Assembly: GCF_014773485.1 (NCBI RefSeq)
Contig: NZ_JACXBP010000007.1
Coordinates: 248,001 to 312,000, forward strand
Direction of reading: 5' to 3'
From: Erwinia aphidicola
Lineage (GTDB): Bacteria > Pseudomonadota > Gammaproteobacteria > Enterobacterales > Enterobacteriaceae
Length of the DNA stretch: 64,000 nt
Shown here: piece after piece, positions 33,591-42,900 of the stretch
Position numbering within the stretch: position 1 is the stretch's first letter
Layout of the letters: the number at the start of each line of letters is the position of its first letter
Translations under genes and position numbers: made by a program
The notes under the pieces: generated by a model
Told to the model about the DNA's origin: nothing
Seen by the model: the letters and a program-made list of their open reading frames with translations, nothing else
Database searches by the model: none

Positions 33591-33884
33591 ATGAATAGCC
33601 AATCCGTTGAACAGTTTGTTGTCACCTTTCGCTACCAGGAAAAAGGGCTCTCTGACCTGCTGGAGTTGAACAGCGCCCTGCTCAGTGCCGGGTTCAGCAC
33701 CACGCTCAACGACAGCCAGGGCCAACCACACGAGTTAGGCACCAATAGCTTCGGCATTACCAGCGCGATGGCGCCGGAAGAGATCGCGCAGCAGGCGCGC
33801 AGCGCGGGAGAACTGGTGCTCGGTGATACACCGGAGGTGGACGTTCAGCGCTGGGAGGAGTTTCAGCAGCAGCTTAAAAGCTAA
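33591..33884 (+). CDS. ydiZ: YdiZ, GhoS-family (PF11080) protein
   Basis: A 97-residue protein of the GhoS family, by pattern: VTFRYQEKGLSDLLELNSALLSAGFSTTLND then HELGTNSFGITSAMAPEEI parallels GhoS PRQLNENSFAITTSLAASEI. GhoS is an endoribonuclease antitoxin that cuts ghoT mRNA. The position, between ydiY and yniA, is that of E. coli ydiZ. No GhoT-like short membrane protein lies in the flanks, so a type V toxin-antitoxin role is not supported; RNase activity is untested inference. GAGG lies 7 nt before ATG 33591. Confidence 0.8.
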   Translation: MNSQSVEQFVVTFRYQEKGLSDLLELNSALLSAGFSTTLNDSQGQPHELGTNSFGITSAMAPEEIAQQARSAGELVLGDTPEVDVQRWEEFQQQLKS

Positions 33885-33983
33885 CTTTCTGTAAATATGA
33901 TGCAATGCCGTGCGCCAATGGGTATTTTGGTTATTCTTTAAGCGTTATCATCGTCGAATCACAGCGAAAAAGAGGAGTGTCCT

Positions 33984-34877
33984 ATGTGGTCAGCCATCGG
34001 TCGTCTGTTGAGTGAGCAACTGGGTCCGGCAGAAATTAACGGACGCAGTGAGTTGCCGGGCGGTGAGGTTCATTCAGCCTGGCTGCTGCAATACGGTGAG
34101 CACCAGGTGTTTGTCAAATGTAACCAGCGCGAGATGCTCGATCTCTTCAGCTGGGAAGCGGATCAGCTCCAGCTGCTGGCGCGTACCCACACGGTGCGCG
34201 TGCCGGAAGTGTACGGCGTTGGCAGCGACCGCGATACCAGCTTTCTGCTGCTGGAATACATCAAGCCAACGCCGCTAAATGCCGATTCTGCTTTCCAGCT
34301 TGGCGTACAGCTGGCCCATCTTCACCAGTGGAGTGAACAGCCGCAGTTTGGGCTGGACTTCGACAATAATATTACCACCTCTCCTCAGCCCAACAGCTGG
34401 CTGAAACGCTGGTCGGTGTTCTTTGCTGAACAGCGCATCGGCTGGCAGCTGCAGCTCGCCGCTGAAAAAGGTATTCAGTATGGGGATATCGAGCTGATTG
34501 TGCACTGCGCGCAGACGGCCCTCGACGCCCATCACCCGCAGCCGTCGCTACTGCACGGCGATCTGTGGCCGGCGAACTGCGCGGGGAGTGACAGTGGTCC
34601 CTGGCTATTTGATCCAGCCTGCTACTGGGGCGATCGTGAGTGTGACTTGGCCATGCTACCGTGGTTCAGTCAGCTGCCGGGGCAGATCTTCGAGGGTTAT
34701 CAGTCGGTGTGGCCGCTACCTTGCGGCTTCTCACAGCGTCAGCCGATTTATCAGCTCTACTATCTGCTGAACCGCGCCAATGTCTTCGGCGGCAGCTGGC
34801 TTGGAGAGGCACAGCGTGCGGTAGGCACCCTGTTAGATGTGGACGATTTGGCTAAACAGCACGCGCGTCCGGCCTGA
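33984..34877 (+). CDS. yniA: YniA, fructosamine-kinase-family protein
   Basis: A 297-residue member of the fructosamine kinase/APH fold family, thought to phosphorylate sugars on glycated proteins or related ketoamines. The P-loop-like segment ELPGGEVHSAWLLQYGEHQVFVKCN carries the ATP Lys. SLLHGDLWPANC is the catalytic loop with Asp, and WLFDPACYWGDRECDLAM the metal-binding DPA. AGAGGAG lies 7 nt before ATG 33984. Order with yniB and hxpB is as in E. coli. Confidence 0.92.
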   Translation: MWSAIGRLLSEQLGPAEINGRSELPGGEVHSAWLLQYGEHQVFVKCNQREMLDLFSWEADQLQLLARTHTVRVPEVYGVGSDRDTSFLLLEYIKPTPLNADSAFQLGVQLAHLHQWSEQPQFGLDFDNNITTSPQPNSWLKRWSVFFAEQRIGWQLQLAAEKGIQYGDIELIVHCAQTALDAHHPQPSLLHGDLWPANCAGSDSGPWLFDPACYWGDRECDLAMLPWFSQLPGQIFEGYQSVWPLPCGFSQRQPIYQLYYLLNRANVFGGSWLGEAQRAVGTLLDVDDLAKQHARPA

Positions 34878-34885
34878 GATAAGCC

Positions 34886-34910
34886 CGGGCGGGGCACCTT
34901 CCCCCGCCCG
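34886..34910. terminator. Terminator between convergent yniA and yniB
   Basis: CGGGCGGGG / CCCCGCCCG, a 9-bp GC stem with a 7-base loop, between the two stops. U-runs on either side are weak. Confidence 0.65.
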
Positions 34911-34916
34911 CGATCC

Positions 34917-35456
34917 TCAGTAGATAAACCCGGCCAGCTTCAGCACGAAGTAACCCGCTACGGCGATGATAATCGGCAGGACGTACAGCGGGAATATTTG
35001 CAGGAAAATAGTGTGGCGCGGCACCACAATCCTCTCTTCCAGCTGCGCACGCGTGTGCCCTTCAGTACCGCGCGCGTTTTCCAGAATCAGCTGATCCTCA
35101 ATCCCTTCACGCAGAAAGCGCGACTGGCGCCACATGCGCGCGCCGGAAGCCTGCAAAGCAAGGCCGACAAAAATCAGCACGTAGATAACCCAGAACAGCA
35201 CGTTGCTGCCGTGATTAAAATCCGGTACCGGTGAGTTATTCCAGAAGCTGGAAAGAAAACCGGTGTTAAAACGGATCATCTCAATCATCACATGGGCGAA
35301 ATCCTGCATCACCGCATTAATGCCCTCGCGCTTTTCCCGGCTTTTTTCCAGAAAACCCAGCAGGGAAATCAGCGTTGAGATCAGCGCGGGAATAAAGATA
35401 ACCCAGCCCGCGACCCGCTTGATCACCGCCACTCTGCCAGCCTGTTGATAAGTCAT
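34917..35456 (-). CDS. yniB: YniB, inner-membrane protein of unknown function
   Basis: A 179-residue membrane protein with hydrophobic segments near residues 14-34, 85-103 and 153-178; the loop between the second and third is charged (RMWRQSRFLREGIEDQLILENARGTEGHTRAQLEERI). It matches E. coli YniB in position and features. No catalytic motif is visible. It is convergent with yniA and divergent from hxpB. Confidence 0.85.
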   Translation of the reverse strand: MTYQQAGRVAVIKRVAGWVIFIPALISTLISLLGFLEKSREKREGINAVMQDFAHVMIEMIRFNTGFLSSFWNNSPVPDFNHGSNVLFWVIYVLIFVGLALQASGARMWRQSRFLREGIEDQLILENARGTEGHTRAQLEERIVVPRHTIFLQIFPLYVLPIIIAVAGYFVLKLAGFIY

Positions 35457-35627
35457 GCCTTCTCCTGTCCATACGATGTCTGCGTGTCAGTCTACATTGA
35501 GTCGGCAAAAAGCGCCTGTAAAATGCGGTCAGCGCAGCAGGTTCTCCGCTTAACGCCGCTGCGATGTTAATTTTTTCAGCAACGCCTTCATGCTAAGGTG
35601 ATGCAAACTGTCAAATGGAGCCGCAGA

Positions 35628-36299
35628 ATGTCTTATCAACGCCCCGTACACGCCGCCATCTTTGATATGGATGGCCTGCTGATTGATTCAGAACCGCTAT
35701 GGCACCAGGCCGAGCTGGACATCTTCAATACCCTTGATGTTGACCTCAGCCGCCGTAAAGAGCTGCCCGATGCGCTCGGCCTGCGTATCGATCAGGTGGT
35801 GCGCATGTGGTACGAAACCCTGCCGTGGAGCGGCCCTTCCCAGGCGGAAGTGACGCAGCGAGTGATTGCCCGGGCGCTGAGCCTGGTCGAGGAGAGCCGT
35901 CCGCTGCTGCCGGGCGTTGAGCATGCGTTAAAGCTGTGCCAGGCCGAGGGGCTGAAGATCGGCCTGGCCTCCGCTTCTCCGCTGTTTATGCTGGAGCGCG
36001 TGCTGGAGATGTTCAACCTGCGCGACTATTTTGAAGTGCTGGCCTCGGCGGAATCTCTGCCCTACAGCAAACCGCACCCGCAGGTTTACCTTGATGCCGC
36101 CGCCCGGCTTGGCGTCGACCCACTGAACTGCGTTACGCTGGAAGACTCCTTTAACGGCATGATCGCCACTAAAGCCGCACGTATGCGCTCTATCGTGGTG
36201 CCTGACGCCAGCCACGCCGAAGATGCACGCTGGGCGCTGGCGGAGGTCAAGCTCAGCAGCCTGCAGCAGCTTACCCCCGCTCATCTGCACGGTCGTTAA
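35628..36299 (+). CDS. hxpB: HxpB (YniC), HAD-family hexitol/2-deoxyglucose phosphatase
   Basis: A HAD phosphatase that dephosphorylates 2-deoxyglucose 6-phosphate and related sugar phosphates in E. coli. The 223 residues have motif I FDMDGLLIDSE (nucleophile DxD), motif II GLASASP, the motif III Lys in LPYSKPHPQVYL and motif IV LEDSFNGM. The start MSYQRPVHAAIFD at 35628 follows GGAG by 8 nt; an in-frame ATG ten codons upstream lacks a ribosome site. Confidence 0.93.
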   Translation: MSYQRPVHAAIFDMDGLLIDSEPLWHQAELDIFNTLDVDLSRRKELPDALGLRIDQVVRMWYETLPWSGPSQAEVTQRVIARALSLVEESRPLLPGVEHALKLCQAEGLKIGLASASPLFMLERVLEMFNLRDYFEVLASAESLPYSKPHPQVYLDAAARLGVDPLNCVTLEDSFNGMIATKAARMRSIVVPDASHAEDARWALAEVKLSSLQQLTPAHLHGR

Positions 36300-36307
36300 A
36301 CCTGACA

Positions 36308-36329
36308 AGGTGCTGCCTGTGCAGCACCT
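36308..36329 (+). terminator. hxpB terminator-like hairpin
   Basis: AGGTGCTGC-CTGT-GCAGCACCT, a perfect 9-bp stem just after hxpB; the following U-run is poor (CTCAATAAAA). Confidence 0.6.
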
Positions 36330-36338
36330 CTCAATAAA

Positions 36339-36357
36339 AATAAAACAACGTTTCATT
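36339..36357 (+). promoter_or_regulatory. KdgR operator upstream of kduD
   Basis: AATAAAACAACGTTTCATT fits the KdgR box pattern (AATRAAAY..RTTTYATT), the repressor site of pectin and ketodeoxygluconate genes. It lies 65 nt before the kduD start. Confidence 0.75.
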
Positions 36358-36421
36358 TTTATTGAATTACCGCCCGCCTGCGCCTATGCTCCCTGCTAAC
36401 CTCGTTAATCAGGAAGCCGCT

Positions 36422-37183
36422 ATGATCCTCAATGCTTTTAACCTCGAAGGGAAAGTCGCGCTGATCACCGGATGCAACACCGGGCTGGGTCAGGGTATGG
36501 CCGTCGGTCTGGCGCAGGCCGGATGTGACATCATTGGCGTCAACCGCTCCGCTGCCTGCGAAACGGCAAAGCAGGTGAGCGCGCTCGGGCGCCGCTTTAT
36601 CAGCATCACCGCCGACCTGTCGGACAGCCACTGCGTGCCAAAGGTGATGGAGCAGGCGCTGGCAGCCTGCCCGCGGCTCGATATCCTGGTCAACAATGCC
36701 GGGATTATTCGCCGCGCAGAGGCGCTGAATTTCAGTGAGCAGGACTGGGATGACGTCATGAACGTCAACAGCAAAACGCTGTTCTTTCTTGCGCAGGCGG
36801 TGGCGCGCCAGTTCGTTAAGCAGGGGCATGGCGGCAAAATCATTAATATCGCCTCAATGCTCTCTTACCAGGGCGGCATTCGCGTACCTTCGTATACCGC
36901 CTCGAAAAGCGCGGTAATGGGGCTGACTCGCCTGATGGCCAACGAATGGGCACAGTACGGGATCAACGTTAATGCCATCGCCCCGGGCTATATGGCGACC
37001 AACAACACTGAACAGCTGCGTGATGATGAAGAGCGCAGTCAGCAGATCCTCAAGCGCATTCCGAGCGGTCGCTGGGGCGAGAGCCGCGATATGATGGGGC
37101 CGGTGGTGTTTCTCGCCTCCAGCGCGGCGGACTACGTTAATGGCTATACGCTGGCCGTCGACGGGGGCTGGCTGGCGCGCTAA
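36422..37183 (+). CDS. kduD: KduD, 2-deoxy-D-gluconate 3-dehydrogenase / DKII dehydrogenase
   Basis: An SDR that reduces 2,5-diketo-3-deoxygluconate to KDG in pectin and hexuronate breakdown. The 253 residues start MILNAFNLEGKVALITGCNTGLGQGMAVGLAQAG as in E. coli. The cofactor motif is TGCNTGLG, the catalytic YxxxK is SYTASKSAVMG, and INVNAIAPGYMATNNTEQLR is conserved. A 20-codon upstream extension to 36362 is not conserved. No kduI or kdg genes are nearby; it looks like a single gene inserted between hxpB and ydjM under a KdgR box. Confidence 0.94.
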   Translation: MILNAFNLEGKVALITGCNTGLGQGMAVGLAQAGCDIIGVNRSAACETAKQVSALGRRFISITADLSDSHCVPKVMEQALAACPRLDILVNNAGIIRRAEALNFSEQDWDDVMNVNSKTLFFLAQAVARQFVKQGHGGKIINIASMLSYQGGIRVPSYTASKSAVMGLTRLMANEWAQYGINVNAIAPGYMATNNTEQLRDDEERSQQILKRIPSGRWGESRDMMGPVVFLASSAADYVNGYTLAVDGGWLAR

Positions 37184-37292
37184 CCCAAAGGCGGGTCAGT
37201 TTCTGTGCGACCCGCTCAACATTTCACTGATGTGAAAATATTTATCTTTCGTTACAGCGTCACATATTTATTCTACTGTATATATTCCCTAT

Positions 37293-37310
37293 ACTGGATG
37301 CATTGACAGT
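37293..37310 (+). promoter_or_regulatory. LexA box upstream of ydjM
   Basis: ACTG-GATGCATTGA-CAGT keeps the CTG-N10-CAG form of the SOS box, 18 nt before the ydjM start. A second, weaker match (CTGTATATATTCCCTA) precedes it at 37275. E. coli ydjM is LexA-regulated with two boxes. Confidence 0.65.
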
Positions 37311-37328
37311 TATGCACCAGGTGTTCCC

Positions 37329-37919
37329 ATGACGGCCGAAGGCCACCTCATATTTGCCATTGCCAGCGCCATTTTCGCCAAACGAGCGGAACTGACGCCG
37401 GTGCTGGCCAGCGCAGACTGGTGGCATATTATTCCGGCTACCCTGCTCACCTGCCTGCTGCCGGATATTGACCATCCAAAATCTTTTCTCGGTCAGCGCC
37501 TGAAGTGGCTGTCGCACCCTATTGCGCGCGCCTTTGGTCATCGCGGATTCACCCACAGCCTGCTGGCGGTGGCGGGCGGTGTCGCGCTGCTGCAGCTAAA
37601 GCTGCCCGCTGGCTGGCTGATCCCTGCCGATGCTTTCCAGGGCATGGTGCTGGGTTACCTCAGCCACATTGTGGCCGACATGCTGACGCCCGCCGGGGTC
37701 CCTCTGCTATGGCCGTGCCGCTGGCGCTTCCGCCTGCCGCTGCTGAGAAGCCAGAAAGGCAACCAGCTGGAGCGTGCGCTGTGCCTCGCGCTGGTCGGTT
37801 ATGCCATCTGGTTTCCGCCGGGTATGCCACCCTTTGGTGCGACCGGCTGGACCAGCCAGGTGGTCAATTCGGTACAAAATGGCTTTAGCCGGGTGATAAA
37901 CCCGCAAAACGGACATTAA
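37329..37919 (+). CDS. ydjM: YdjM, inner-membrane metal-dependent hydrolase-like protein
   Basis: A 196-residue YdjM/LexA-binding-inner-membrane-associated hydrolase family protein. It starts MTAEGHLIFAIASAIFAK. The conserved LLPDIDHPKSFLGQRL and FGHRGFTHSLLAV motifs supply Asp and His residues suited to metal binding, between hydrophobic segments. LGYLSHIVADMLTPAGVPLLWP is near-identical to E. coli. The SOS-type box upstream points to induction by DNA damage. Confidence 0.92.
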   Translation: MTAEGHLIFAIASAIFAKRAELTPVLASADWWHIIPATLLTCLLPDIDHPKSFLGQRLKWLSHPIARAFGHRGFTHSLLAVAGGVALLQLKLPAGWLIPADAFQGMVLGYLSHIVADMLTPAGVPLLWPCRWRFRLPLLRSQKGNQLERALCLALVGYAIWFPPGMPPFGATGWTSQVVNSVQNGFSRVINPQNGH

Positions 37920-38081
37920 TCGACCGATAACGCAACAAAAGTTATAAATCATTCCTTTTGGATATAAGCCTGCACCATCACTAGCTGCTACCATTTCGCC
38001 CTTGTGCTGGTTACTGCGCGTCAGAAATTAACTGAGGTCAGTTATGGCACTTTTGCCGACTATTTTTGGGAGAAATGGGAA

Positions 38082-39479
38082 ATGAATTTTCCGCTAATTA
38101 TTAACCTGGTAGCGTTCGTGGCGCTGCTGCTGCTGGTAGCAAAAACCGGCCGCACCGGCTGGAGCCTGTCGAAGAAAGTGCTGTTCGGCCTGGTGGTCGG
38201 CGTACTGTTTGGCCTCGCGCTGCACACCATTTACGGCGAAAACAGCCCGGTAATTAAAGAGTCTGTCAGCTGGTTTAACCTGGTCGGCGGCGGTTACGTT
38301 CAGCTGCTGCAGATGATTGTAATGCCGCTGGTGTTCGCATCGATTCTCAGCGCCGTAGCCCGTCTGCATAACGCCTCATCGCTGGGCAAAATCAGCGTGC
38401 TGACCATTGGCGTGCTGCTGTTCACCACCGCCATTGCCGCCGCCGTTGGCGTATTCGTTACCTGGCTGTTCGGCCTCAACGCCAGTGGACTGGTGCAGGG
38501 CGCACAGGAAAGCGCACGCCTTGCGGCCATTCAGAGCAGCTATGTTGGCAAGGTCGCCGATCTCAGCGCGCCGCAGCTGCTGCTCTCCTTCGTCCCGAAA
38601 AACCCGTTTGCCGACCTGACCGGTGCTAACCCGACTTCGATCATCAGCGTAGTGATCTTCGCCGCCTTCCTTGGCGTGGCGGCTCTGCAGCTGCTGAAGG
38701 ATGATGCCGAAAAGGGCCAGCGCGTACTCAAAGCCATCGATACGCTGCAGTCCTGGGTCATGAAGCTGGTGCGCCTGATCATGAAGCTGACGCCGTACGG
38801 CGTGCTGGCCCTGATGACCAAAGTGGTGGCAACCTCTAACCTGAGCGACATCATCAAGCTTGGCAGCTTCGTGCTGGCCTCTTACCTCGGCCTGGCGATT
38901 ATGTTTGCCGTGCATGCCCTGCTGCTGTCGGTCAACGGTGTGAACCCCCTGCGCTTCTTCCGTAAAGTGTGGCCGGTTATCACCTTCGCCTTCACCAGCC
39001 GCTCCAGCGCCGCGACTATCCCGCTGAGCGTGGAAGCGCAAACCCGTCGTCTGGGTATTCCAGAGTCGATTGCCAGCTTTGCGGCATCCTTTGGTGCCAC
39101 CATTGGCCAGAACGGCTGTGCCGGTCTCTATCCGACCATGCTGGCGGTAATGGTGGCGCCAACCGTGGGCATCAACCCGTTTGACCCCATGTGGATTGCT
39201 ACGCTGATCGGCATCGTGACCCTCAGCTCTGCGGGCGTTGCCGGCGTTGGTGGTGGTGCAACCTTCGCGGCGCTGATTGTGCTGCCTGCCATGGGCCTGC
39301 CGGTCACCCTGGTTGCCCTGCTGATCTCCATCGAGCCGCTGATTGATATGGGCCGCACCGCGCTCAACGTCAACGGTTCCATGACCGCCGGTACGCTGAC
39401 CAGCCAGTGGCTGAAGCAGACCGATAAAGCGGTAATGAACACCGAGTCAGACAGCGAAGCCGAACTGGCACATCGCTAA
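38082..39479 (+). CDS. tcyP: TcyP (YdjN), L-cystine symporter
   Basis: Sodium/dicarboxylate-type symporter that imports cystine in E. coli. The 465 residues have about eight to ten helices and two hairpins. The serine-rich loop [15 protein letters not shown] and the [22 protein letters not shown] segment are the family transport core. The start [16 protein letters not shown] at 38082 matches E. coli; a GTG 26 codons earlier continues the frame but is not conserved. Confidence 0.95.
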   Translation: MNFPLIINLVAFVALLLLVAKTGRTGWSLSKKVLFGLVVGVLFGLALHTIYGENSPVIKESVSWFNLVGGGYVQLLQMIVMPLVFASILSAVARLHNASSLGKISVLTIGVLLFTTAIAAAVGVFVTWLFGLNASGLVQGAQESARLAAIQSSYVGKVADLSAPQLLLSFVPKNPFADLTGANPTSIISVVIFAAFLGVAALQLLKDDAEKGQRVLKAIDTLQSWVMKLVRLIMKLTPYGVLALMTKVVATSNLSDIIKLGSFVLASYLGLAIMFAVHALLLSVNGVNPLRFFRKVWPVITFAFTSRSSAATIPLSVEAQTRRLGIPESIASFAASFGATIGQNGCAGLYPTMLAVMVAPTVGINPFDPMWIATLIGIVTLSSAGVAGVGGGATFAALIVLPAMGLPVTLVALLISIEPLIDMGRTALNVNGSMTAGTLTSQWLKQTDKAVMNTESDSEAELAHR

Positions 39480-39486
39480 CCCTCCC

Positions 39487-39510
39487 GCGGGCCGGATCCC
39501 CCCGGCCCGC
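39487..39510 (+). terminator. tcyP terminator
   Basis: GCGGGCCGG / CCGGCCCGC, a 9-bp stem with a six-base ATCCCC loop, followed by CTCATTTCG, 8 nt after the stop. Confidence 0.75.
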
Positions 39511-39607
39511 CTCATTTCGTCATACCCCTGCATTTATCGGGCGTATATCCCTCACTGTTCTATAGTTACTGTTGCCCTAAAATGACAGCAACTGGAGTAC
39601 ATGAGTC

Positions 39608-41740
39608 ATGCCGAAAGAACACAAACCGCAGCAGCAGAAGCCCACTACCGCCCCTGACAACGCCAAAGTGGCTGCGCTGGAACCCTTTCGCAAAAATGGA
39701 ATGGAACAACCACTGACCACCAATCAGGGTACTCGCATCGCCGATGACCAGAACTCACTGCGTGCCGGAACGCGCGGACCGACGTTGCTGGAAGACTTCA
39801 TCATGCGTGAGAAGATCACCCACTTTGACCACGAGCGCATCCCGGAGCGTATTGTCCATGCGCGCGGCTCTGCGGCGCACGGCTACTTTCAGACCTATCG
39901 CGACATGAGCGAGGTTACCAAAGCGGACTTTCTGCGCTCTCCGGAAAGCGTCACGCCAGTATTTGTGCGCTTCTCCACGGTGCAGGGCGGCGCGGGTTCC
40001 GCCGATACCGTGCGTGACATCCGCGGCTGGGCCACCAAGTTCTATACGGAGGAAGGCGTTTTCGACCTGGTGGGCAACAATACCCCGGTGTTCTTTATCC
40101 AGGATGCCCATAAGTTCCCTGATTTTGTCCACGCGGTAAAACCAGAGCCGAACAATGAGATGCCGCAGGGGCAAAGCGCCCACGACACCTTCTGGGATTA
40201 TGTTTCCCTGCAGCCAGAAACCCTGCACAACGTCATCTGGGCGATGTCCGATCGCGGCATTCCGCGCAGCTACCGCACCATGGAAGGTTTTGGCATTCAC
40301 ACCTTCCGCTTTATCAACGCCGAAGGGAAAGGGACGTTTGTGCGCTTCCACTGGAAGCCAGTGGCGGGTAAAGCCTCGCTGCTGTGGGACGAGTCACAAA
40401 AGCTGACCGGCCGCGACCCCGACTTCCACCGCCGCGACCTGTGGGAAGCGATCGAAGCGGGAGACTTCCCGGAATATGAGCTTGGCGTGCAGCTTATTCC
40501 CGAGGCTGACGAATTCAACTTCGATTTTGACCTACTGGATGCCACCAAGCTTATCCCTGAAGAGCTGGTGCCGGTGCAGCTGATTGGCAAAATGGTGCTC
40601 AACCGCAACCCGGATAACTTCTTTGCCGAAACCGAGCAGGTGGCCTTCCACCCGGGTCATATCGTACCGGGAATGGATTTCAGCAACGACCCGCTGCTGC
40701 AGGGGCGCCTGTTCTCCTACACCGATACCCAGATCAGCCGTCTTGGCGGCCCTAACTTCCATGAAATTCCGATTAACCGCCCGGTCTGCCCGTACCACAA
40801 CTTCCAGCGCCAGGGCATGCACCGTATGGAGATCGATACTAACCCGGCCAACTACGAACCCAACTCGATCAACGACAACTGGCCGCGTGAAACGCCACCC
40901 GCGCCACAGCGCGGCGGTTTTGAGAGCTATCAGGAGCGTATTGAAGGCCATAAAGTGCGCGAGCGCAGCCCCTCTTTTGAGGAGCACTACTCGCAGCCGC
41001 GCCTGTTCTGGCAGAGTCAGACGCCGGTGGAACAGCAGCATATCGTCGATGCTTTCTCCTTCGAGCTAAGCAAAGTCGGCCGCGCCTACATTCGCGAGCG
41101 CGTGGTGGACCAGCTGGTGCATATCGATATTTCGCTGGCGAACAGCGTGGCGGAGAACCTTGGCCTGACCCTTTCCGAACAGCAGTTGCAGACGGCCCCC
41201 CCTAAGGACGTCAATGGCCTGAAAAAAGATGCCAGCCTCAGCCTGTATGCGGTGCCAAGCGGCACCATTAAAGGCCGCAAGGTGGCGCTGCTGCTCAGCA
41301 ATGGTTTCAACGCGGCCGATACGCTGGCTGCGCTGCAGGAGCTGAAAAATCACGGGGTGCATGCCAAATTGCTGGCGGCGCACATGGGCGAGGTTCACGC
41401 GGATGACGGTTCGACGCTGACCGTGGATGCTACCTTCAGCGGCCTGCCTTCGCTGACGTTTGACGCGGTGCTGGTGCCCGATGGCAACATCGATGCCCTG
41501 CTGCTGCGCGGCGATGCCTGTTATTTCCTGCTGGAAGCCTACAAACACCTGAAAGTGATTGGGCTGAGCGGCAACGCACGGCGCTTTAAGGCACAGTTCG
41601 GGCTGGCTGACGATGATGAAGAAGAGGGCATCATCTGCGACAGCAAAACTGAGGGGGTGTTGATGAGCGAATTCCTGGCCGCGCTGGGTGCTCACCGTAT
41701 CTGGTCACGCAGCCAGAAAGCGCTCAGCGTCCCGGCGTAA
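39608..41740 (+). CDS. katE: KatE, catalase HPII
   Basis: A large-subunit catalase that disproportionates hydrogen peroxide in stationary phase. The active-site His is in [12 protein letters not shown], the Asn in [13 protein letters not shown]. The haem ligand Tyr is in [14 protein letters not shown], with the His of [14 protein letters not shown] positioned for the HPII His-Tyr link. A flavodoxin-like C-terminal domain begins near residue 550 ([16 protein letters not shown]). The 710 residues are shorter than the 753 of E. coli, mainly at the N-terminal arm. RpoS control is expected from the family. Confidence 0.96.
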   Translation: MPKEHKPQQQKPTTAPDNAKVAALEPFRKNGMEQPLTTNQGTRIADDQNSLRAGTRGPTLLEDFIMREKITHFDHERIPERIVHARGSAAHGYFQTYRDMSEVTKADFLRSPESVTPVFVRFSTVQGGAGSADTVRDIRGWATKFYTEEGVFDLVGNNTPVFFIQDAHKFPDFVHAVKPEPNNEMPQGQSAHDTFWDYVSLQPETLHNVIWAMSDRGIPRSYRTMEGFGIHTFRFINAEGKGTFVRFHWKPVAGKASLLWDESQKLTGRDPDFHRRDLWEAIEAGDFPEYELGVQLIPEADEFNFDFDLLDATKLIPEELVPVQLIGKMVLNRNPDNFFAETEQVAFHPGHIVPGMDFSNDPLLQGRLFSYTDTQISRLGGPNFHEIPINRPVCPYHNFQRQGMHRMEIDTNPANYEPNSINDNWPRETPPAPQRGGFESYQERIEGHKVRERSPSFEEHYSQPRLFWQSQTPVEQQHIVDAFSFELSKVGRAYIRERVVDQLVHIDISLANSVAENLGLTLSEQQLQTAPPKDVNGLKKDASLSLYAVPSGTIKGRKVALLLSNGFNAADTLAALQELKNHGVHAKLLAAHMGEVHADDGSTLTVDATFSGLPSLTFDAVLVPDGNIDALLLRGDACYFLLEAYKHLKVIGLSGNARRFKAQFGLADDDEEEGIICDSKTEGVLMSEFLAALGAHRIWSRSQKALSVPA

Positions 41741-41886
41741 GCGCCCTGCTCATCACAATCTGAGGGCAATCGTGGCGGTCAGGTAAAGGAAACGTTAAGC
41801 GCTGTAAGCAGCGGCAAATGGCGAGGGGTTGGCGCTTGTATTTATCCCGGGTAAGGAAGATGCTGAACCCGGTATGAACCAGGAGA

Positions 41887-42300
41887 ATGCTTATGAAAAA
41901 GGTGATAACCACACTTTTCGCCTTATCGCTGCTTACCCCGGCGCTGGCATCGGCCCATCCCGGCGGCTGGGGTCCCGGCCCCGGTCCGGGCTGGCATCAT
42001 GGCGACGGCGGCTGGCACGGCGGCCACGGACCCGGGCGCTTATCGTTTCTTCCCGGTGCTGCCGCTGCGGTGCTGATTGGCGGCCTGACTTACTATGTGC
42101 TTAACGGCAACTACTACCAGCGCCAGAACGATAACACCTATGTGGTGGTTGACCGCCCGGTGGAACATTACCGCGACAGTTACGACGACATGCGCGCGCT
42201 GGATTACAACGGTGAGCGATTTTACGTGCAGGACGGCCATTACTACCGCCGCAGCATCAACGGTGAATATCTGGAAGTTCCACGGCCGCCGGGTCTGTAA
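41887..42300 (+). CDS. DUF6515-like secreted Gly/His/Tyr-rich protein
   Basis: A 137-residue predicted exported protein. A signal peptide (MKKVITTLFALSLLTPALASA) leads to a Gly/Pro/His/Trp-rich stretch (about 22-55), a hydrophobic segment (FLPGAAAAVLIGGLTYYVL, about 57-75), and a tail with VLNGNYYQRQNDNTYVVVDRP resembling DUF6515 proteins. The tail ends in YLEVPRPPGL. AGGAGAA lies 6 nt before ATG. It sits between katE and osmE; I cannot assign a function. Confidence 0.65.
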   Translation: MLMKKVITTLFALSLLTPALASAHPGGWGPGPGPGWHHGDGGWHGGHGPGRLSFLPGAAAAVLIGGLTYYVLNGNYYQRQNDNTYVVVDRPVEHYRDSYDDMRALDYNGERFYVQDGHYYRRSINGEYLEVPRPPGL

Positions 42301-42315
42301 CTTGCTAAAAATGAC

Positions 42316-42350
42316 AAAAAAAAACGGTCACCGCGGTGACCGTTTTTTTT
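42316..42350. terminator. Strong bidirectional terminator
   Basis: Nine As, CGGTCACCG-CGGTGACCG, then eight Ts: a perfect 18-base palindrome core flanked by A and T runs, ending both the DUF6515-like gene and osmE. Confidence 0.95.
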
Positions 42351-42363
42351 ACGTAACCAACAG

Positions 42364-42702
42364 TTACTTGGTGGTAGCCTGCGGGTCGGTATCGTAATCT
42401 TTGCAGCTCTGGAAGCCGTAGTTCATCACACGGCCGGTGTCGCTATAGCTGACAAAGTAAGTCTGCTGTTTACCGTCACGTTCGCCCAGCACATACGTCT
42501 GGCAGGTGCCGCGAGCGTGGACCATGGTAATTTCGGTAGAAGGTGGGCCGGCGATGTCACGCACCTGCTGGCGGGTCATCCCTTTTTTCACGTCCTGCAC
42601 TACTGGTTTGGTGACATAACTTTCAGCCCGGTCGTAGGCAGTACAGCCAGACAACACGGCCAGGGCAACAGCAGCACCAATCAATCCCGTCAACTTACGC
42701 AT
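42364..42702 (-). CDS. osmE: OsmE, osmotically inducible lipoprotein
   Basis: A 112-residue SmpA/OmlA-fold lipoprotein of the envelope, induced by osmotic upshift through RpoS in E. coli. The lipobox is LSGC (near residues 16-19), then [53 protein letters not shown], close to E. coli throughout. It is convergent with the DUF6515-like gene. Confidence 0.94.
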   Translation of the reverse strand: MRKLTGLIGAAVALAVLSGCTAYDRAESYVTKPVVQDVKKGMTRQQVRDIAGPPSTEITMVHARGTCQTYVLGERDGKQQTYFVSYSDTGRVMNYGFQSCKDYDTDPQATTK

Positions 42703-42807
42703 TTATTCTTCCTCATTTATTATCCATGTAAGCTTAAGCCTGGAATATAAATGCAGATTTATCAACTTTATGGCGTCAAATTATTATCGATCTCTCTGCT
42801 CCACGCC

Positions 42808-42836
42808 TATAATGCAGCCATTGAGAATGAACATTC
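42808..42836 (+). promoter_or_regulatory. Probable tetR-MFS promoter and operator
   Basis: TATAAT (42808-42813) is a perfect -10. Eleven bases on lies GAATG-AA-CATTC (42825-42836), a perfect 5-2-5 inverted repeat that overlaps a further CGCATTC. The position, just past the transcription start, suits autorepression by the TetR protein encoded next. Confidence 0.5.
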
Positions 42837-42900
42837 GCATTCCTGTTATTGCTGTAGCTTACAGATTGTTATGGGTCACTCACCCCCAAGCGGAGAGCCG

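Noticed and set aside
33591..33884. Type V toxin-antitoxin system
   Set aside because: Only the GhoS-like half is present; neither flank encodes a GhoT-like membrane peptide.
42751..42900. N-terminal extension of the TetR gene to 42751
   Set aside because: The upstream residues are not TetR-like, and the -10 and operator-like palindrome lie within it; ATG 42901 has a good ribosome site.
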